The notes: a model not told the origin generated them from the sequence alone. A DNA stretch of 64,000 bases from Oscillatoria princeps RMCB-10 (GCA_019359235.1 JAHHHT010000034.1:1-64000), one strand, 5' to 3'; shown: positions 23,431 to 34,427, counted from the stretch's first letter. A program made the numbers and translations.

Positions 23431-26400
23431 CTACTCAATCCCCTCAATCCGGTCCTCAACTTCCTGGTACAGCTGGCGCAGCCGGTCGAGATTCTCCTCG
23501 CTGGTTTCCCAGTAACCGCGCCCATTCGCCTCCAGCAAAGTCGCAACCATCTTGCGGAACGAATTCGGATTCAGATTCATCAGGCGCTGCTGCATCGCCT
23601 CGTCCTTCATGAACGTCTCATTCGTGTCCTCATACACCCAATTATCCACCGCACCTGCCGTCGCAGACCAGCCCATCGTATTCACCAGGCGCTTCGAGAG
23701 CTCCCGCACGCCCTCATAGCCGTGCGAAAGCATCCCCTCATACCACTTGGGATTCAGCATCTTCGTCCGCGCATCCAGACGCACCGTCTCCGAAAGCGTC
23801 CGAATCTGAGCGTTCGCCGTCGTCGTATCCGCCATATAAGAAGCCGGCTGCTTCCCATCCCCGCGCAGAGTCGAGATCACCTTCGTCGGATCGGAATCAT
23901 AATAGTGCGACACATCCGTCAAACTGATCTCCGACGAATCCAAATTTTGGAACGTCACCTCAGCAGACTTCAGCGCCGACTCAAAAATCCGCCGCGACTC
24001 CTCAAACGTACCCGGATTGTCCGACGAAAAAGCAAACGACTTCCGCGTCAAATACATCTCCTGCAACTGCGCTTCATCCTCCCAAGTGCCATTCTCCACC
24101 GCCAAGTTCACATTAGAAGAATACGAACCCGACGCATTCGAGAACACCCGAGTCGCCGCTTGGCGGAGGTTAATCCCCATCTCCTCAGCTTGCTTCAGCG
24201 CGTGCTTGCGGACAAAGTTCATCTCCAGCGGCTCATCCGCCTCAGCCGCCATCTTCACCGCCTTGTCCAGCAGACTCATCTGGTTGATGAACAAATCCCG
24301 GAACACCCCAGAACAGTTAATCACCACATCAATCCGGGGACGACCCAACTCTTCAAGCGGAAGCAGCTCCAGCTTATTCACCCGCCCCAGAGCGTCAGGC
24401 ACCGGCTTCACCCCCACCATCCACATAATTTGGGCGAGAGATTCCCCGTAAGTCTTGATGTTATCCGTCCCCCACAGCACGCACGCAATTGTTTCCGGAT
24501 ATTTACCTCCGTTTTCCGCCCGCTGGCGAGCCAGCAGCCGGTCTACCACAACCTTGGCAGACTTCACCGCCGCCGCCGTGGGAATCGATTGCGGATCGAG
24601 GGCGTGGATATTCTTGCCGGTGGGGAGCACATCCGGGTTGCGGATCGGATCGCCCCCCGGTCCCGGAAGGATATACTCCCCTTCCAGCGCCCGCAGCATC
24701 GCCCCGAGTTCGTTATCCGCGCAAACCTGCTGCAAGCAGAACTCCAGATACTCAAACAGCGGCTTAATCGCGTCCGCGTCAACCTTCTTGTAACCGGCTT
24801 GGTGCAGCGCCTCAATCCAAGGCTCCTTCTTGCCCATATTAAAGAAATTGAGCTTGGAAACCAGCGAAACCCGCCCTTCAGCGTCCGTTTGCTCCTTCAC
24901 CAGCGCCGCCACTGCAGCGCGAGTCGCCATCGTGATGTTTTGCAGCAGCTCCACATCTGCGAGAATGCCCTTGTCGCTGTTCCGGAACACCTCTTCCAGG
25001 TTGCGCCCGATGCTGTTGGCGACAATCCGGGGCAGAGAAACGATGCCCTCCTCTTCCCGATCCAAACTGGCAATATTCACCAGCGTTGCGATCGCCTCCT
25101 CCGCACTCGGCGGCTTGCCAATCACATGCAGCCCGCAAGGCAGCAACCGCGACTCAATCTCCATCAGCCGGCGGTACACCATCCCGACAATATTATCCCG
25201 CTCCTCAGCCGTCATTTCTGAGGCGTCCTTCTCAGGCAGCGCGATATCCTTGTCCAAATTCACTATCCGGCTCTTGTCCATAATAGTATTGACAATCGCC
25301 ACCCCGCGCCCGCTATCCTTAAGCGTTTGGTACGAGCCAATCAGCTCGCTCAACTCCTTCAAACCCTTGTACAGCCCCGCATTCTCAGCCGGCGGCGTCA
25401 GGTAAGAAATCGTCTCCGCATAGCTGCGGCGCTTAGCAATTGTCGCCTCACTGGGATTGTTCGCCGCGTAGTAATAGAGATTGGGAATATTGCCAATCAG
25501 GTTATCCGGGTAGCACTCCCCAGACATCCCCATCTGCTTCCCGGGCATAAATTCCAGAGAGCCGTGAGTGCCGAAGTGCAGCACCGCATCCGCGCCCCAA
25601 ACTTGCTCCAGATAGGTATAATATGCCGCAAAACCGTGGTGCGGGCTAGCAGAGCGAGAGAACAGCAGCCGCATCGGATCGCCTTCGTAGCCGAAAGTTG
25701 GCTGAACGCCGATAAACACATTCCCGAAGTGCTTGCCGTAGACTAGCAGATTTTGCCCATCGCTGTTCAGGTTTCCCGGCGGCGGACCCCAGTTTTCTTC
25801 CAGCCGCGCCGAGTAGGGCGTCAGTTTCTCGTACTCTTCCACCGACATGCGGTAGGCGATGTTCAGTTCGGGGCTGGCGTACTGCGCTTGGGCGTCGTGA
25901 ATCACTTCCAGCATCAGCTTCTCGGCGGATTCTGGCAACTCTGGCACGTCATAGCCGTTGTGCTGCAGCGCTTCCATCACTTTGTAGATAGAGCCGAAAA
26001 CGTCCAGATAAGCGGCAGTTCCCACATTTCCCTTATCCGGCGGGAAGCTGAAGACGGTGATTGCAACCTTCTTATCTAATTTCGGCTTGCGGCGCAAGTT
26101 CGTCCACTTGAGGGCGCGTGCAGCCACAGCTTCGATGCGGTCTTGCAGTGCGATCGCCTTGCCGGTTGCGCCATCCCGCCCGGACATGATAATCGGCTCA
26201 ATCGCGCCGTCGAGTTCGGGAATGGCAATTTGCAGCGCCACTTGAATCGGGTGCAGCCCCAGGTCGCTATCCTCCCACTCTTCCGTGGTTTGGAACACCA
26301 GGGGAAGGGCCACCATGTAAGGGCGGTTCAGCCGCTTCAGGGAGTCGATCGCCTTGGGGTGGTCTTGGCGTGCCGGTCCGCCAACCAGGGCGAAGCCGGT

Positions 26401-27432
26401 GAGGGAGACGACGCCATCAACCAAGGGCAGAGGCGCAACGCCTTTCGGCGCGACATCCCAGAAGTAGGCGTCCACCGGCTTGGAGAAGTCCAAACCGCCG
26501 GCGAACACGGGGATAACCCGCGCCCCCATCGCCTCAAATTCCTGCACCATTGCCACATAGTGAGCGTCATCGCCGGTGACGAGGTGAGTGCGCTGCAGCA
26601 CCAAACCAATGCAGGGTGCCAGGGGATCTTTCAAATCCGCTGAAATATCGTCGCGGCTATTATACCAGGTGAGGTACTCTTTGACAAATTCAAACATTTT
26701 CGGTGCCAGAGGGTGCCAGACGCCCATATCTGGGTAGACAACGGGGTCCTGGTATTGCAGGGACGATTCTTTCGAGCTTCCTTTCTCACTTTTGAAAACG
26801 TACTTGTCCGCCAGCATCAGCAGGAAGTTCTCCAAATTCTCGGAGGAACCGCCCAACCAGTATTGGAAGCTGAGCATGAAGTTGCGGGCGTCTTGCGCTT
26901 TGTCGATGGGCAGGTACTTGAGGACTTTGGGCAGGGTTTGCAGCAATTTGAGCATGCCGTCTTGGAAAGAACCGCCGGATTGCTCCTTGCGCTTGCGCAT
27001 GAATTGTGCTATTGCACTCTTCGACTGCCCCAGCTGAGCCAGCGAGAAGCTGCCCATCTTGTTCAGGCGCATGACTTGGGGCATGGAGGGGAATACCACG
27101 GCGACATCGAGGCTATCGCGGTGAGGCTCCACCGCCGCCACCACCTTGTCTGCCAAGTCTTCAATGAAAATCAGCGAGGCAATGAAGATATTAGCTTCGG
27201 CAACCTCCCGCTTCAAGTCCTCGTAGTTCTCCGGGTTGCGCAGTTCCTCGATTAAATAGCCGCTGATTTCAATGGCTAGATGTGGGTTGTTCTGGTTAAT
27301 CGAGCGAACTGCCCCGGATAGGGCACTCTGATACTGGGCTTCTAGCACGACATAGACCACCTTGAGTAGCTTTCGCCCTTGAAGGTTGTCAGGCGCAATG
27401 TGTCGGACGGTGGGCTTGACGTGAGTGAACAT
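23431..27432 (-). CDS. chlH: Magnesium-protoporphyrin IX chelatase, subunit H
   Basis: 1333 residues from ATG 27432, preceded by AAGGAGC, the normal length for cyanobacterial ChlH. It matches CobN/Mg-chelatase throughout: [19 protein letters not shown] at the N-terminus, [40 protein letters not shown] and [18 protein letters not shown]. It is the porphyrin-binding catalytic subunit that, with ChlI and ChlD, inserts Mg2+ into protoporphyrin IX, the first committed step of chlorophyll synthesis. ChlI and ChlD are not in this window. The gene looks complete and monocistronic. An ankyrin gene lies directly upstream on the same strand. Confidence 0.98.
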   Translation of the reverse strand: MFTHVKPTVRHIAPDNLQGRKLLKVVYVVLEAQYQSALSGAVRSINQNNPHLAIEISGYLIEELRNPENYEDLKREVAEANIFIASLIFIEDLADKVVAAVEPHRDSLDVAVVFPSMPQVMRLNKMGSFSLAQLGQSKSAIAQFMRKRKEQSGGSFQDGMLKLLQTLPKVLKYLPIDKAQDARNFMLSFQYWLGGSSENLENFLLMLADKYVFKSEKGSSKESSLQYQDPVVYPDMGVWHPLAPKMFEFVKEYLTWYNSRDDISADLKDPLAPCIGLVLQRTHLVTGDDAHYVAMVQEFEAMGARVIPVFAGGLDFSKPVDAYFWDVAPKGVAPLPLVDGVVSLTGFALVGGPARQDHPKAIDSLKRLNRPYMVALPLVFQTTEEWEDSDLGLHPIQVALQIAIPELDGAIEPIIMSGRDGATGKAIALQDRIEAVAARALKWTNLRRKPKLDKKVAITVFSFPPDKGNVGTAAYLDVFGSIYKVMEALQHNGYDVPELPESAEKLMLEVIHDAQAQYASPELNIAYRMSVEEYEKLTPYSARLEENWGPPPGNLNSDGQNLLVYGKHFGNVFIGVQPTFGYEGDPMRLLFSRSASPHHGFAAYYTYLEQVWGADAVLHFGTHGSLEFMPGKQMGMSGECYPDNLIGNIPNLYYYAANNPSEATIAKRRSYAETISYLTPPAENAGLYKGLKELSELIGSYQTLKDSGRGVAIVNTIMDKSRIVNLDKDIALPEKDASEMTAEERDNIVGMVYRRLMEIESRLLPCGLHVIGKPPSAEEAIATLVNIASLDREEEGIVSLPRIVANSIGRNLEEVFRNSDKGILADVELLQNITMATRAAVAALVKEQTDAEGRVSLVSKLNFFNMGKKEPWIEALHQAGYKKVDADAIKPLFEYLEFCLQQVCADNELGAMLRALEGEYILPGPGGDPIRNPDVLPTGKNIHALDPQSIPTAAAVKSAKVVVDRLLARQRAENGGKYPETIACVLWGTDNIKTYGESLAQIMWMVGVKPVPDALGRVNKLELLPLEELGRPRIDVVINCSGVFRDLFINQMSLLDKAVKMAAEADEPLEMNFVRKHALKQAEEMGINLRQAATRVFSNASGSYSSNVNLAVENGTWEDEAQLQEMYLTRKSFAFSSDNPGTFEESRRIFESALKSAEVTFQNLDSSEISLTDVSHYYDSDPTKVISTLRGDGKQPASYMADTTTANAQIRTLSETVRLDARTKMLNPKWYEGMLSHGYEGVRELSKRLVNTMGWSATAGAVDNWVYEDTNETFMKDEAMQQRLMNLNPNSFRKMVATLLEANGRGYWETSEENLDRLRQLYQEVEDRIEGIE

Positions 27433-27635
27433 GCAGGTAGGCTCCTTAATGATGCGCGTTCTCTTCTCTGGAATCAGCACTTAAAAAAGTGGCATATAAG
27501 TGTTTATACCAGAAAACGGCCACCAGAGAAAGGTTTTGGCTTTTATCTGAGACAATTTGACAAAAACTCGCCCCGCTGGTTGAGATTTTGTTAAGAAATC
27601 ACTCAAGAGCAGCTGAATGTGGTATAATTGCAACT

Positions 27636-28118
27636 TCAGCGCGGTTGCCGGTCGCGAGCCTGCTTGAGCAATTCAACAACGTCTTTATGCCCTTCATTGG
27701 AGGCCCAAACCAGTGCTGTCCAAGTGTTGCTGTCCTTGGCCTTCAGGTCTGCCCCGCTGTCCAGCAAGGCTCGCACAACTGGAATGTGGCCACCGGCAGC
27801 GGCAGTCATCAGGGGAGTCAAGCCAAAGTTGGTTTTTGCGCTGACATCCGCACCGGCATCGAGCAGGGCTCGCACAATGTCCAGGTGGCCGGCACCGGCA
27901 GCCCCCATCAGCGCTGTCCACCCATCCCCATCGGCGGCGCTCACATCCGCACCGGCAGCCAGCAGCTGCCCGACGATGCCGAGATGGCCGGCCTCAGCCG
28001 CCGCGATTAAGGCATTCGATCCCTCGGCGTCTGTGGCACTCACATCCGCCCCTTGGGCTATCATTGCTTCCACTGCAGAGGCGTCACCGCTTTTCACTGC
28101 TTGTATTAAATCTGTCAT
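27636..28118 (-). CDS. Ankyrin-repeat protein
   Basis: 160 residues of ankyrin repeats: LIQAVKSGDASAVEAMIAQG, NALIAAAEAGHLGIVGQLLA, WTALMGAAGAGHLDIVRALL, LTPLMTAAAGGHIPVVRALL and WTALVWASNEGHKDVVELLK. Repeats are very regular (33 residues each, GADVSA turns), unlike the looser ones at 7890. It has no other domain. It lies about 200 bases upstream of chlH on the same strand. Co-transcription is possible, but a separate chlH promoter is more likely. Confidence 0.9.
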   Translation of the reverse strand: MTDLIQAVKSGDASAVEAMIAQGADVSATDAEGSNALIAAAEAGHLGIVGQLLAAGADVSAADGDGWTALMGAAGAGHLDIVRALLDAGADVSAKTNFGLTPLMTAAAGGHIPVVRALLDSGADLKAKDSNTWTALVWASNEGHKDVVELLKQARDRQPR

Positions 28119-28585
28119 CGCCGCACACCTTTGTGAGAACTCAGCACAGCTGCAACAAGTCTGTGCCGAAAAGGTATTGTCGCATCTTCAGAGCCACTCG
28201 ATCTGATTGCCCGTCCTGCAGCTGGGGAACTTCACCCCTAACCGCAGCGTTCTTCCAGGCAAAACAGCGCTCGCGGGGGTTATGGCTGCACGCCCCGTTA
28301 AGATTGTCACTGTCGCGCACAATTCTGGGAAATTGGCCGGTCGCCCCACCTGTCGTGGCCCAAGGGCGGCAGATGGGCCGCGATTGCCGGCCAGCATTTC
28401 AGTCACCCTCTCTGCGCCGTGCCACCGCAATCGGTGCAAACCGCGTTTCTCTGGGGCAAAGAAACCCGGTTTCTTAACCCCGAAAAAGAGCCGGTGCCGT
28501 GTTCGCACTGCTATTTTAACAGCTAGAGCCAGTCAGGCTGAACAGCCCCCTAGCCAAAATTATCTTATCATATCACATTTAGATT
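28119..28585. other. Intergenic region without clear gene
   Basis: Divergent spacer between the ankyrin gene and the outer-membrane protein gene. It contains part of the AGAAACCCGGTTTCTT repeat (about 28455-28480). Open frames on both strands here have poor composition and no start signals. I see nothing else. Confidence 0.6.
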
Positions 28586-30583
28586 ATGTCCTTAAATCAC
28601 CTTGTTTCATGTTTCATTTTTATATTGCTAGGATTGGCGATCCCTGCCTTGGCAGAGACAAAAATCCTAAGTCAGCACTTGAAAAAACATGCCGTACCTG
28701 ATAAAATTATGGCAGCCGGCAAAACCGCTTTGCCTGAGACTTTGACTCAGGCCGTGACCGCAGCGCCGAACCGCTCGCACCGGGAAAAGAAACAGACGTT
28801 TAAAGAAACTTCACCGCCAAGAGCTGAGGCTGCCCCTGCAGAAGCCCCCGCGCCGGTGCTGCGAGGAGATATGTTGAGAAACCGCCCCACAGTCCTAACC
28901 ACAGCCCATCACCTGCAGCGAGGGGAAGTTCTATCAGCGCTGCGCTACCGGCAGTCCTTTCCCTCCGGCACAGCAGCAGATGTCGGTCTTACCGGCCAGC
29001 CCACTTTCGGGATTAACTGGGGGGTAACAGACAACCTAGAAATTACCCTAGATGCGCAGACAGCTGACAACTCCGGTCCCGGCGATCAAGGAGAATTCCG
29101 AGCTCAAAGAACAACCGTCGATGGCAGTGGCAACTTCTTTCAAGAATTGACCCTCCAGGCGAAGCAGCGAATTTGGGAGAACCGAGAGGGCACGCAGGCG
29201 CTGAGCGGTGTGTTCGCTATCTCTAGAGGAGTGCGATCTTACCGTTTTTACACTTCCAGGGGGCGGGCGCTGTCAGGGGGAGAAAATCAGGAGGAGCTTG
29301 TCACTTCCCTGGAGTTGCCTTATACTATAATAGTCGGGAACCGCTGGCAGTTTACCTTTTCTCCTAAGGTAGCGTTCTTGCCAAAAGATAACGCCCTGTA
29401 CTTCCGCCGGCCTCCGGTAGATGACCCCGGTTCTTTTGGCACAACGTTGGGTTTTGCCGGCGGAGTTAGTTATAGCGTCAACCCCAAGCTACTGCTCTGG
29501 GGTGATGCGTTTGTCCCGGTTGCCGGCAACAACACCATCAACCGAGATACCGGTCTGCCCGCTCGCACTATTGCCTTTAATGCCGGCTTGCGGTATCTTG
29601 TCAATCCCCGGCTGGCTGCAGATTTATTCCTTTCTAACGCCCTGGGAAACACCGGCGCTATGTCTATTGTAGCCGACCGCGAGTTCATTTCCCTCGGTTT
29701 CGGGCTGGCATTTATCCCCGCCTTCACCCGCGCCAACCGCCAGTACCCTCAAAGCTTTTACCCCCGCCAGCAGCCGCCTCCTTTTACCCCAGCTGGGTTT
29801 GCTTTTTTTGATGGCGGCACCCTGCCAAACCAGCAAGTGCTGGCCACTCTGCAAGCCGGCAGCCAAGGACTGCTCGCAGCCATTCAGTACGGACTGCTGG
29901 ATGACTTTGAAGTCGGTCTTTTCCTAGACGCGATTTCCGGCATCACAGACGAGTCAGAATTGGGGATTAGTGGCAAGATTCGCTTTTTGCATCAAGCCGA
30001 TGGCGATCCATTTACCTTAAGCGCTTTGGTAACAGTCTCCCGCTCAAATAACGTCCTGCTCAATCTGCTCAGTGAGAATCCCGACGAGTTGAAAAATCGA
30101 AATTTGGAGAAACGCGGGTTTGCCTTGAAGAACGAAATTTGTTCGGAAGACGGCGGGATAACCGGCAATGACGGCGAGTGTTTGATTTTAACACTTTCTG
30201 TGCCGGTGCACTACCAGTATCCCAGTGGAAAAGCGATTTGGCTGACCCCTACGCTGGGATACGCGCAGCGGAATGGACTGGAAATTGCCGGCTTTAACGT
30301 GGGAGGCTCCTATCCCCTGTCCCCAAATCTCAATTTGATTGCGGAGGCGGGTTTAAACTTAAGCGGTAAGGGGAACGCCCTGATTGGCAGCGACCGCGAA
30401 ACCGCTATTCCCTGGAGTCTGGGATTGCGCTGGAATGCAGAGCCGGCAATAGCAAATCCCGGGCTTCAAGTTGAGCTGTACCTGACTAATCGTGTGGGAG
30501 CGACACCTTTCCAAACCCTGAGAGTGCGAGCCGATAATGATATCGCATTAGGGGTGGGTCTGCTATTTCCCTTTCAATTCTAA
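28586..30583 (+). CDS. Outer-membrane beta-barrel protein of unknown function
   Basis: 665 residues. Signal peptide: LVSCFIFILLGLAIPALAET, cleavage after ALA near residue 22. Residues 23-100 are a Pro/Ala-rich linker. From about 100 on there are many amphipathic strands with aromatic girdles (LRYRQSFPSGTAADVGLTGQ, LGLRWNAEPAIANPGLQVEL). The C-terminus IALGVGLLFPFQF ends in Phe as the BAM recognition signal does. It resembles transporter- or porin-like barrels seen in cyanobacteria. Substrate unknown. Monocistronic. Confidence 0.75.
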   Translation: MSLNHLVSCFIFILLGLAIPALAETKILSQHLKKHAVPDKIMAAGKTALPETLTQAVTAAPNRSHREKKQTFKETSPPRAEAAPAEAPAPVLRGDMLRNRPTVLTTAHHLQRGEVLSALRYRQSFPSGTAADVGLTGQPTFGINWGVTDNLEITLDAQTADNSGPGDQGEFRAQRTTVDGSGNFFQELTLQAKQRIWENREGTQALSGVFAISRGVRSYRFYTSRGRALSGGENQEELVTSLELPYTIIVGNRWQFTFSPKVAFLPKDNALYFRRPPVDDPGSFGTTLGFAGGVSYSVNPKLLLWGDAFVPVAGNNTINRDTGLPARTIAFNAGLRYLVNPRLAADLFLSNALGNTGAMSIVADREFISLGFGLAFIPAFTRANRQYPQSFYPRQQPPPFTPAGFAFFDGGTLPNQQVLATLQAGSQGLLAAIQYGLLDDFEVGLFLDAISGITDESELGISGKIRFLHQADGDPFTLSALVTVSRSNNVLLNLLSENPDELKNRNLEKRGFALKNEICSEDGGITGNDGECLILTLSVPVHYQYPSGKAIWLTPTLGYAQRNGLEIAGFNVGGSYPLSPNLNLIAEAGLNLSGKGNALIGSDRETAIPWSLGLRWNAEPAIANPGLQVELYLTNRVGATPFQTLRVRADNDIALGVGLLFPFQF

Positions 30584-31028
30584 AGCGGTGAAAACCCTCA
30601 ACCCCAACGCCCCCTCCCCGCGTTTCTCGTTCCCAGGCTCTGCCTGGGAGCGAAAATTGGGAGGCAGAGCCTCCCTTTGTAGGGTGGGTGCGCTCTTAGC
30701 GCACCCACCCTCTTCTGTAAACGAGGATTTGTACAGAGATTTCTCGTTTTGTCGTTCGTTTTCTCGTTCCCAGGAAGATGAAGTGCCCACACCGCCACCG
30801 GTGAAAATTATGCGCTCCTACGAGTCCCGCTGATTGGGCTAAAGCCCAACTACAAACCTTTTCAAGGCAGTCACGATGAACTGCGCACACCGCCACCGAT
30901 GAAAATTGTCCCCAGGGCGGGGCGAGCACGGGGGCATCGCCCCTACAAGACTATTTTCAAGGCAGAGCCCCGGAACGAGTGAATTGCTATAAAATCGTAA
31001 TTTCAACAGAGCAGCAGGAGAGTTGCCG
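30584..31028. other. Repeat-rich spacer
   Basis: Holds CGTTCCCAGGCTCTGCCTGG (about 30629-30650, family also at 38801-38826 and inside the gene at 31029), two copies of ACACCGCCACCG(A/G)TGAAAATT (30788-30810, 30888-30910) and one GGGCTAAAGCCCAACTAC (30837-30854). No gene seen. AGGAG at 31015-31019 serves the next gene. Confidence 0.7.
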
Positions 31029-32369
31029 GTGGGAGCAGTTGATATTTTAATCCTCTCGAATGGCCCGGGGGAGGTGGCCACTTGGGTGAGGCCGGTGGTG
31101 CGGGAGTTGCGCCGGCAGCTGGGCTCCGACCGGTCTGAGGTGCGCATTTCTGTGGTACTGTCGCCCTGTCCCCACGCCACCGGCAAGGAAGCCGCCATTG
31201 CCGGCTCATACCCAGAAGTGGACCGGGTTCAGGAACCGCAGCATTTCTGGCCATTTTTGCTGTGGGGCAAGACAGCGGAAAATTGGGACTGGCGCGACAG
31301 GGGCGCGGTTGTCTTCCTGGGCGGCGATCAAATTTTCCCCGCTGTCATAGGGCACCGGCTGGGCTACCGCACTGTTGTCTATGCCGAGTGGGAAGCCCGC
31401 TGGCACCGCTGGATTGATCGCTTTGCCGTGATGAAACCGGAAATTGTCTACAATTGCAGGCAAAAATATGCCGGTAAATTCACCGTCGTCGGGGATTTGA
31501 TGGCAGATGTCCCCCTCGACGCCGGCAACTCTCCCCCTCTGCAACTGGACGGGGAACTGATTGGTTTGCTGCCCGGATCGAAGCCGGCAAAACTAGCCCA
31601 GGGTATGCCGTTTTGCTTGACGATTGCGGAAAAAGTCCGCCAAACAAAACCCCAAACCCGCTTTGTCATTCCCGTCGCGCCCACCTTGGATCTCGCCACC
31701 TTAGCCCGCTTTGCCAACCCGCAGCACAATCCCCTGATTCAAAAGCTGGGATGGGGTTCTGCGGAACTCGTGATGCCGGAAGGGGAAATTCGATCCCCCC
31801 AACCCCCCTTAAAAAGGGGGGCAGCAGAATTCGCTCCCAGGCTGAGCCAGGGAGCGAGAGTTGAATCGCCAATCCAAAATCCAAAATTGGTCACGCCGGC
31901 AGGGTTGGAAATAGAACTTTGGACTCAGACACCGGCATACGACTTGCTATCCCAGTGCCGGCTTTGCCTGACAACTGTAGGTGCTAACACAGCTGAGCTG
32001 GGCTCTCTCGCCGTGCCGATGATTGTTTTGATTCCCATGCAGCAGCCGGATGCCATGCGAGCTTGGGATGGCATCCCGGGGCTGCTGGCGAATCTGCCAG
32101 GGGTGGGGTCGGTGTTTGCCGGTGCGATCAATTCCGTCGCTATCCGGCAGGGGCGTCTGTTTGCTTGGCCAAATATCTGGGCGAAACAGGAGATTGTGCC
32201 AGAACTGGTGGGTGAATTGCAGCCGGCAGATGTAGCGCAAATGGTTCTCGATTTCCTGGAGCATCCGGAAAAGCTGGAGGCAATGCGCTCGCGCCTTCGC
32301 GCTGTGCGGGGCGAACCTGGGGCGTCGCAAAAACTAGCTCAACTGGTGTGCGAAGAGATGTTGCAATGA
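31029..32369 (+). CDS. Lipid-A-disaccharide synthase-related glycosyltransferase
   Basis: 446 residues from GTG 31029, nine bases after AGGAG; TTG 31023 is the other option. It is an LpxB-like GT-B fold: VDILILSNGPGEVATWVRPV, VVFLGGDQIFPAVIGHRLGY, VVGDLMADVPLD, then LTTVGANTAELGSLAVPMIV in the nucleotide-sugar-binding C-lobe. This cyanobacterial family is related to, but distinct from, true LpxB. Substrate unknown. At about 31780-31890 three dispersed repeats are fused in frame and add ~35 residues (EIRSPQPPLKRGAAEFAPRL and onward) between two conserved segments. Confidence 0.82.
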   Translation: MGAVDILILSNGPGEVATWVRPVVRELRRQLGSDRSEVRISVVLSPCPHATGKEAAIAGSYPEVDRVQEPQHFWPFLLWGKTAENWDWRDRGAVVFLGGDQIFPAVIGHRLGYRTVVYAEWEARWHRWIDRFAVMKPEIVYNCRQKYAGKFTVVGDLMADVPLDAGNSPPLQLDGELIGLLPGSKPAKLAQGMPFCLTIAEKVRQTKPQTRFVIPVAPTLDLATLARFANPQHNPLIQKLGWGSAELVMPEGEIRSPQPPLKRGAAEFAPRLSQGARVESPIQNPKLVTPAGLEIELWTQTPAYDLLSQCRLCLTTVGANTAELGSLAVPMIVLIPMQQPDAMRAWDGIPGLLANLPGVGSVFAGAINSVAIRQGRLFAWPNIWAKQEIVPELVGELQPADVAQMVLDFLEHPEKLEAMRSRLRAVRGEPGASQKLAQLVCEEMLQ

Positions 32370-32374
32370 GTTGG

Positions 32375-32410
32375 GCATCATCGCATCATCGCATCATCGC
32401 ATCATCGCAT
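32375..32410 (+). repeat. 8-bp microrepeat (GCATCATC x4)
   Basis: Four perfect GCATCATC units plus GCAT directly after the stop codon of the LpxB-related gene. Copy number is probably variable. Confidence 0.9.
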
Positions 32411-32481
32411 TGGTAACTGAATTGCGGTAGTTTGTAGCGTTCCCCTTGGGAACGCACCCTACTTCTGAACCGAATAATATA

Positions 32482-32575
32482 TATAGCAATAGACAGTCAG
32501 TTTAGTACAAGGTATCTCACTTGCTAGTAGAGACAGGGAGCGGAGGGAACGCCTGTCCTACGTCCGCGCCCTAAG
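32482..32575 (+). repeat. 92-bp dispersed element, copy 2
   Basis: Nearly identical to 23217-23308 from TATAGCAATAGACAGTCAGT to CCTACGTCCG. Differences are confined to the GGGAGCGGAGGGAACGCC segment, where copy 1 has GGGACAGGCGAGACGCC. Confidence 0.75.
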
Positions 32576-32615
32576 TGCCTAGTGCTATAATAAATAGATG
32601 CACCGGCGCGAAACA

Positions 32616-33299
32616 TTAAGAGACCGGGTTTCTTAAAGAAACCCGGTCTCTTGCAGCCGCTATGTTAGGCTTAATTATGCTGGCACACTTATCATTCCAA
32701 GTTGAGATTAGCATTTTCCCGCACGACGAAAGGGCAAGTGCTACAATCATCAAGTGCTTCACCGGCTTGCTTTTCACCAGCTCCACAACCTGAAAAAATT
32801 CCGGATGAATCGTCGGCTCCCCACCGCTCAGCTGCACAATTTGCGGCTCCCCCTCATTCGCCACCACCGCATCCAGCATCCGTTCAATTTCCTGCAAACT
32901 GCGGTGACGCCGGCGCACTTGCCCATTTGAGTAAATTTCCTCCACCCCCGAATCCGCATAGCAAATCGGACAGGAGAGATTGCACCTATCTGTCAATTCT
33001 ACCAGAGTCAGACAGCTGTGCTGTTCGTGATCCGGGCAAAGCCCGCAGTCGTAAGGACAGCCATATTTAATCGGAGTGTTGAATCGCAGCGGCATGTCTC
33101 CGGGCTTGACAAATTCCAGAGATTTCTTATAATACTCAATATCATCTGCAATCAGCACCTCCTGATGCCCGTGGCTGGGACAGTGCTTGACCAGGTAGAC
33201 ACACTGCTCCCGAAAGATAATTTTGGCCTCTACTTTCCTCAGGCACTTCGAGCAGACACTGTTGGTTAAGGAGTAAAACAGATAGTCGCGTACCGGCAT
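32616..33299 (-). pseudogene. Truncated radical SAM protein gene
   Basis: The 227-residue frame starts MPVRDYLFYSLTNSVCSKCL with a Cys-rich N-terminal region. It keeps the SAM/4Fe-4S motif CNLSCPICYA and IVQLSGGEPTIHPEFF. After KPVKHLMI the expected continuation is absent. The frame runs on through unrelated residues into the GAAACCCGGTCTCT repeat and stops. In another frame at the break, LDDCSTCPFVVRENANLNLE followed by a stop looks like a genuine C-terminus. An internal deletion with frameshift is the best explanation. Relatives are usually more than 400 residues. Probably non-functional. Confidence 0.7.
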
Positions 33300-33368
33300 A
33301 CCAATTAACCCACCTCTGAATTTCCTTGGCGTCCTTGGCGTCTACCCTGCGGGAAGCCGCTGGCGCGT

Positions 33369-34110
33369 CTATGGCGGTTCAAACCTAAACATCTCCACAA
33401 CGCTCCTGCTATAATACAAAATCCCCAGAGCGCAAGCCACCTGAATCGCACTCAGCCCCAGAACCGGGCGCAAATCAGGCTTGATGAAATCAATTATAAA
33501 CCGAAATCCCAAGTAAGCGAGCATGTAAAATTTAAATAAATCCCCCTCTTGCCGGTGGGAGCGGCTGCGGACGCGCAAAAAGAGCAGCAACCCCAGTAAA
33601 AAGGCAATTTCATACAGCTGTGCCGGGTGCCGGTGAATGCCATCTCCAAAATCGACTCCCCAAGGTAAGGTGGTGGGAGAGCCGAAAGTGCGGTCGCTCA
33701 AGCCGGTTAAGAAACAGCCAATGCGCCCCACAGCAGTACCCACAATTAAAGGATACACAAAAGCGTCGCCGGTTGAGCGGCTGACGCCGATAAATTTTTT
33801 TGTCAGTTCGACGCCAGCCAGTCCGCCCAGTAGAGCGCCCACTACGGTTTTTCCCTGAACCAGGAGCCAGAATAATTGCTGCCAATTTTGCCAGAGTTCT
33901 GGCGCGTGCTGCAGCACGCGCCAGCACCTTGGCACCGGCGAGCGCCCCCACCATCCCGCCAGCGATTACAGAACTGCGCTGACTGGGGGAAATGGTATCT
34001 TTGCGAACGTTGCGCAGCAGCAACCGAAAGGAAATGGCGTAAGCCAGAGCCTCAAATAAAATATGAGGGTGAATCCGCCAGTGTCCGACCCACAGATAAA
34101 CGGGGAACAT
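33369..34110 (-). pseudogene. Frameshifted Lgt-like (prolipoprotein diacylglyceryl transferase family) gene
   Basis: The first part from ATG 34110 reads MFPVYLWVGHWRIHPHILFE, then GGMVGALAGAKVLA. At about 33905-33930 the homology jumps one frame and continues APELWQNWQQLFWLLVQGKT, VVGALLGGLAGVELTKKFIG, GRIGCFLTGLSDRTFG and HRHPAQLYEIAFLLGLLLF to the stop at 33369. The break coincides with the perfect palindrome GGCGCGTGCTGCAGCACGCG(CC). The GRIG motif lacks the usual NFxNGE residues, so this is a divergent Lgt paralogue, not the housekeeping enzyme. It may be a real pseudogene or a sequencing artefact at the hairpin. Confidence 0.75.
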
Positions 34111-34427
34111 CGCGAGCAAATTGTCAATTGGTAATGGGGAATTCTGCCGGCATAAATAAACTCTGCTACCCTCAGGGGGTGAAAACCCTAGTTTCTGGGG
34201 TTCTCCCCTACTTGCGGTGAAAAACCCCTTTTTGTGGCACAGGGATGGAAACACCGGTGGCACCGAAAATGCCCGATCCGGAACCTGATATTAATGCGTT
34301 TTACTTATCACCGCAATGGGGGAGAGCCGTTTGTTTAATAGATTTTAAGAAATCGGGTTTTTGGCCATCCTGTACTGGCGTTTAATTTTGCGCCACTCCC
34401 ATTTTTGCCAATCTCAAATCAGAGAGC
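34111..34427. other. Intergenic region, no gene seen
   Basis: About 317 bases between the broken Lgt-like gene and the membrane protein gene. There is no convincing reading frame, repeat or promoter. Confidence 0.5.

Noticed and set aside
23377-25221. 614-codon open frame on the plus strand opposite chlH
   Set aside because: Arg/His/Leu-rich antisense shadow of the GC-rich chlH gene, no motif and no ribosome site; chlH on the minus strand is certain.
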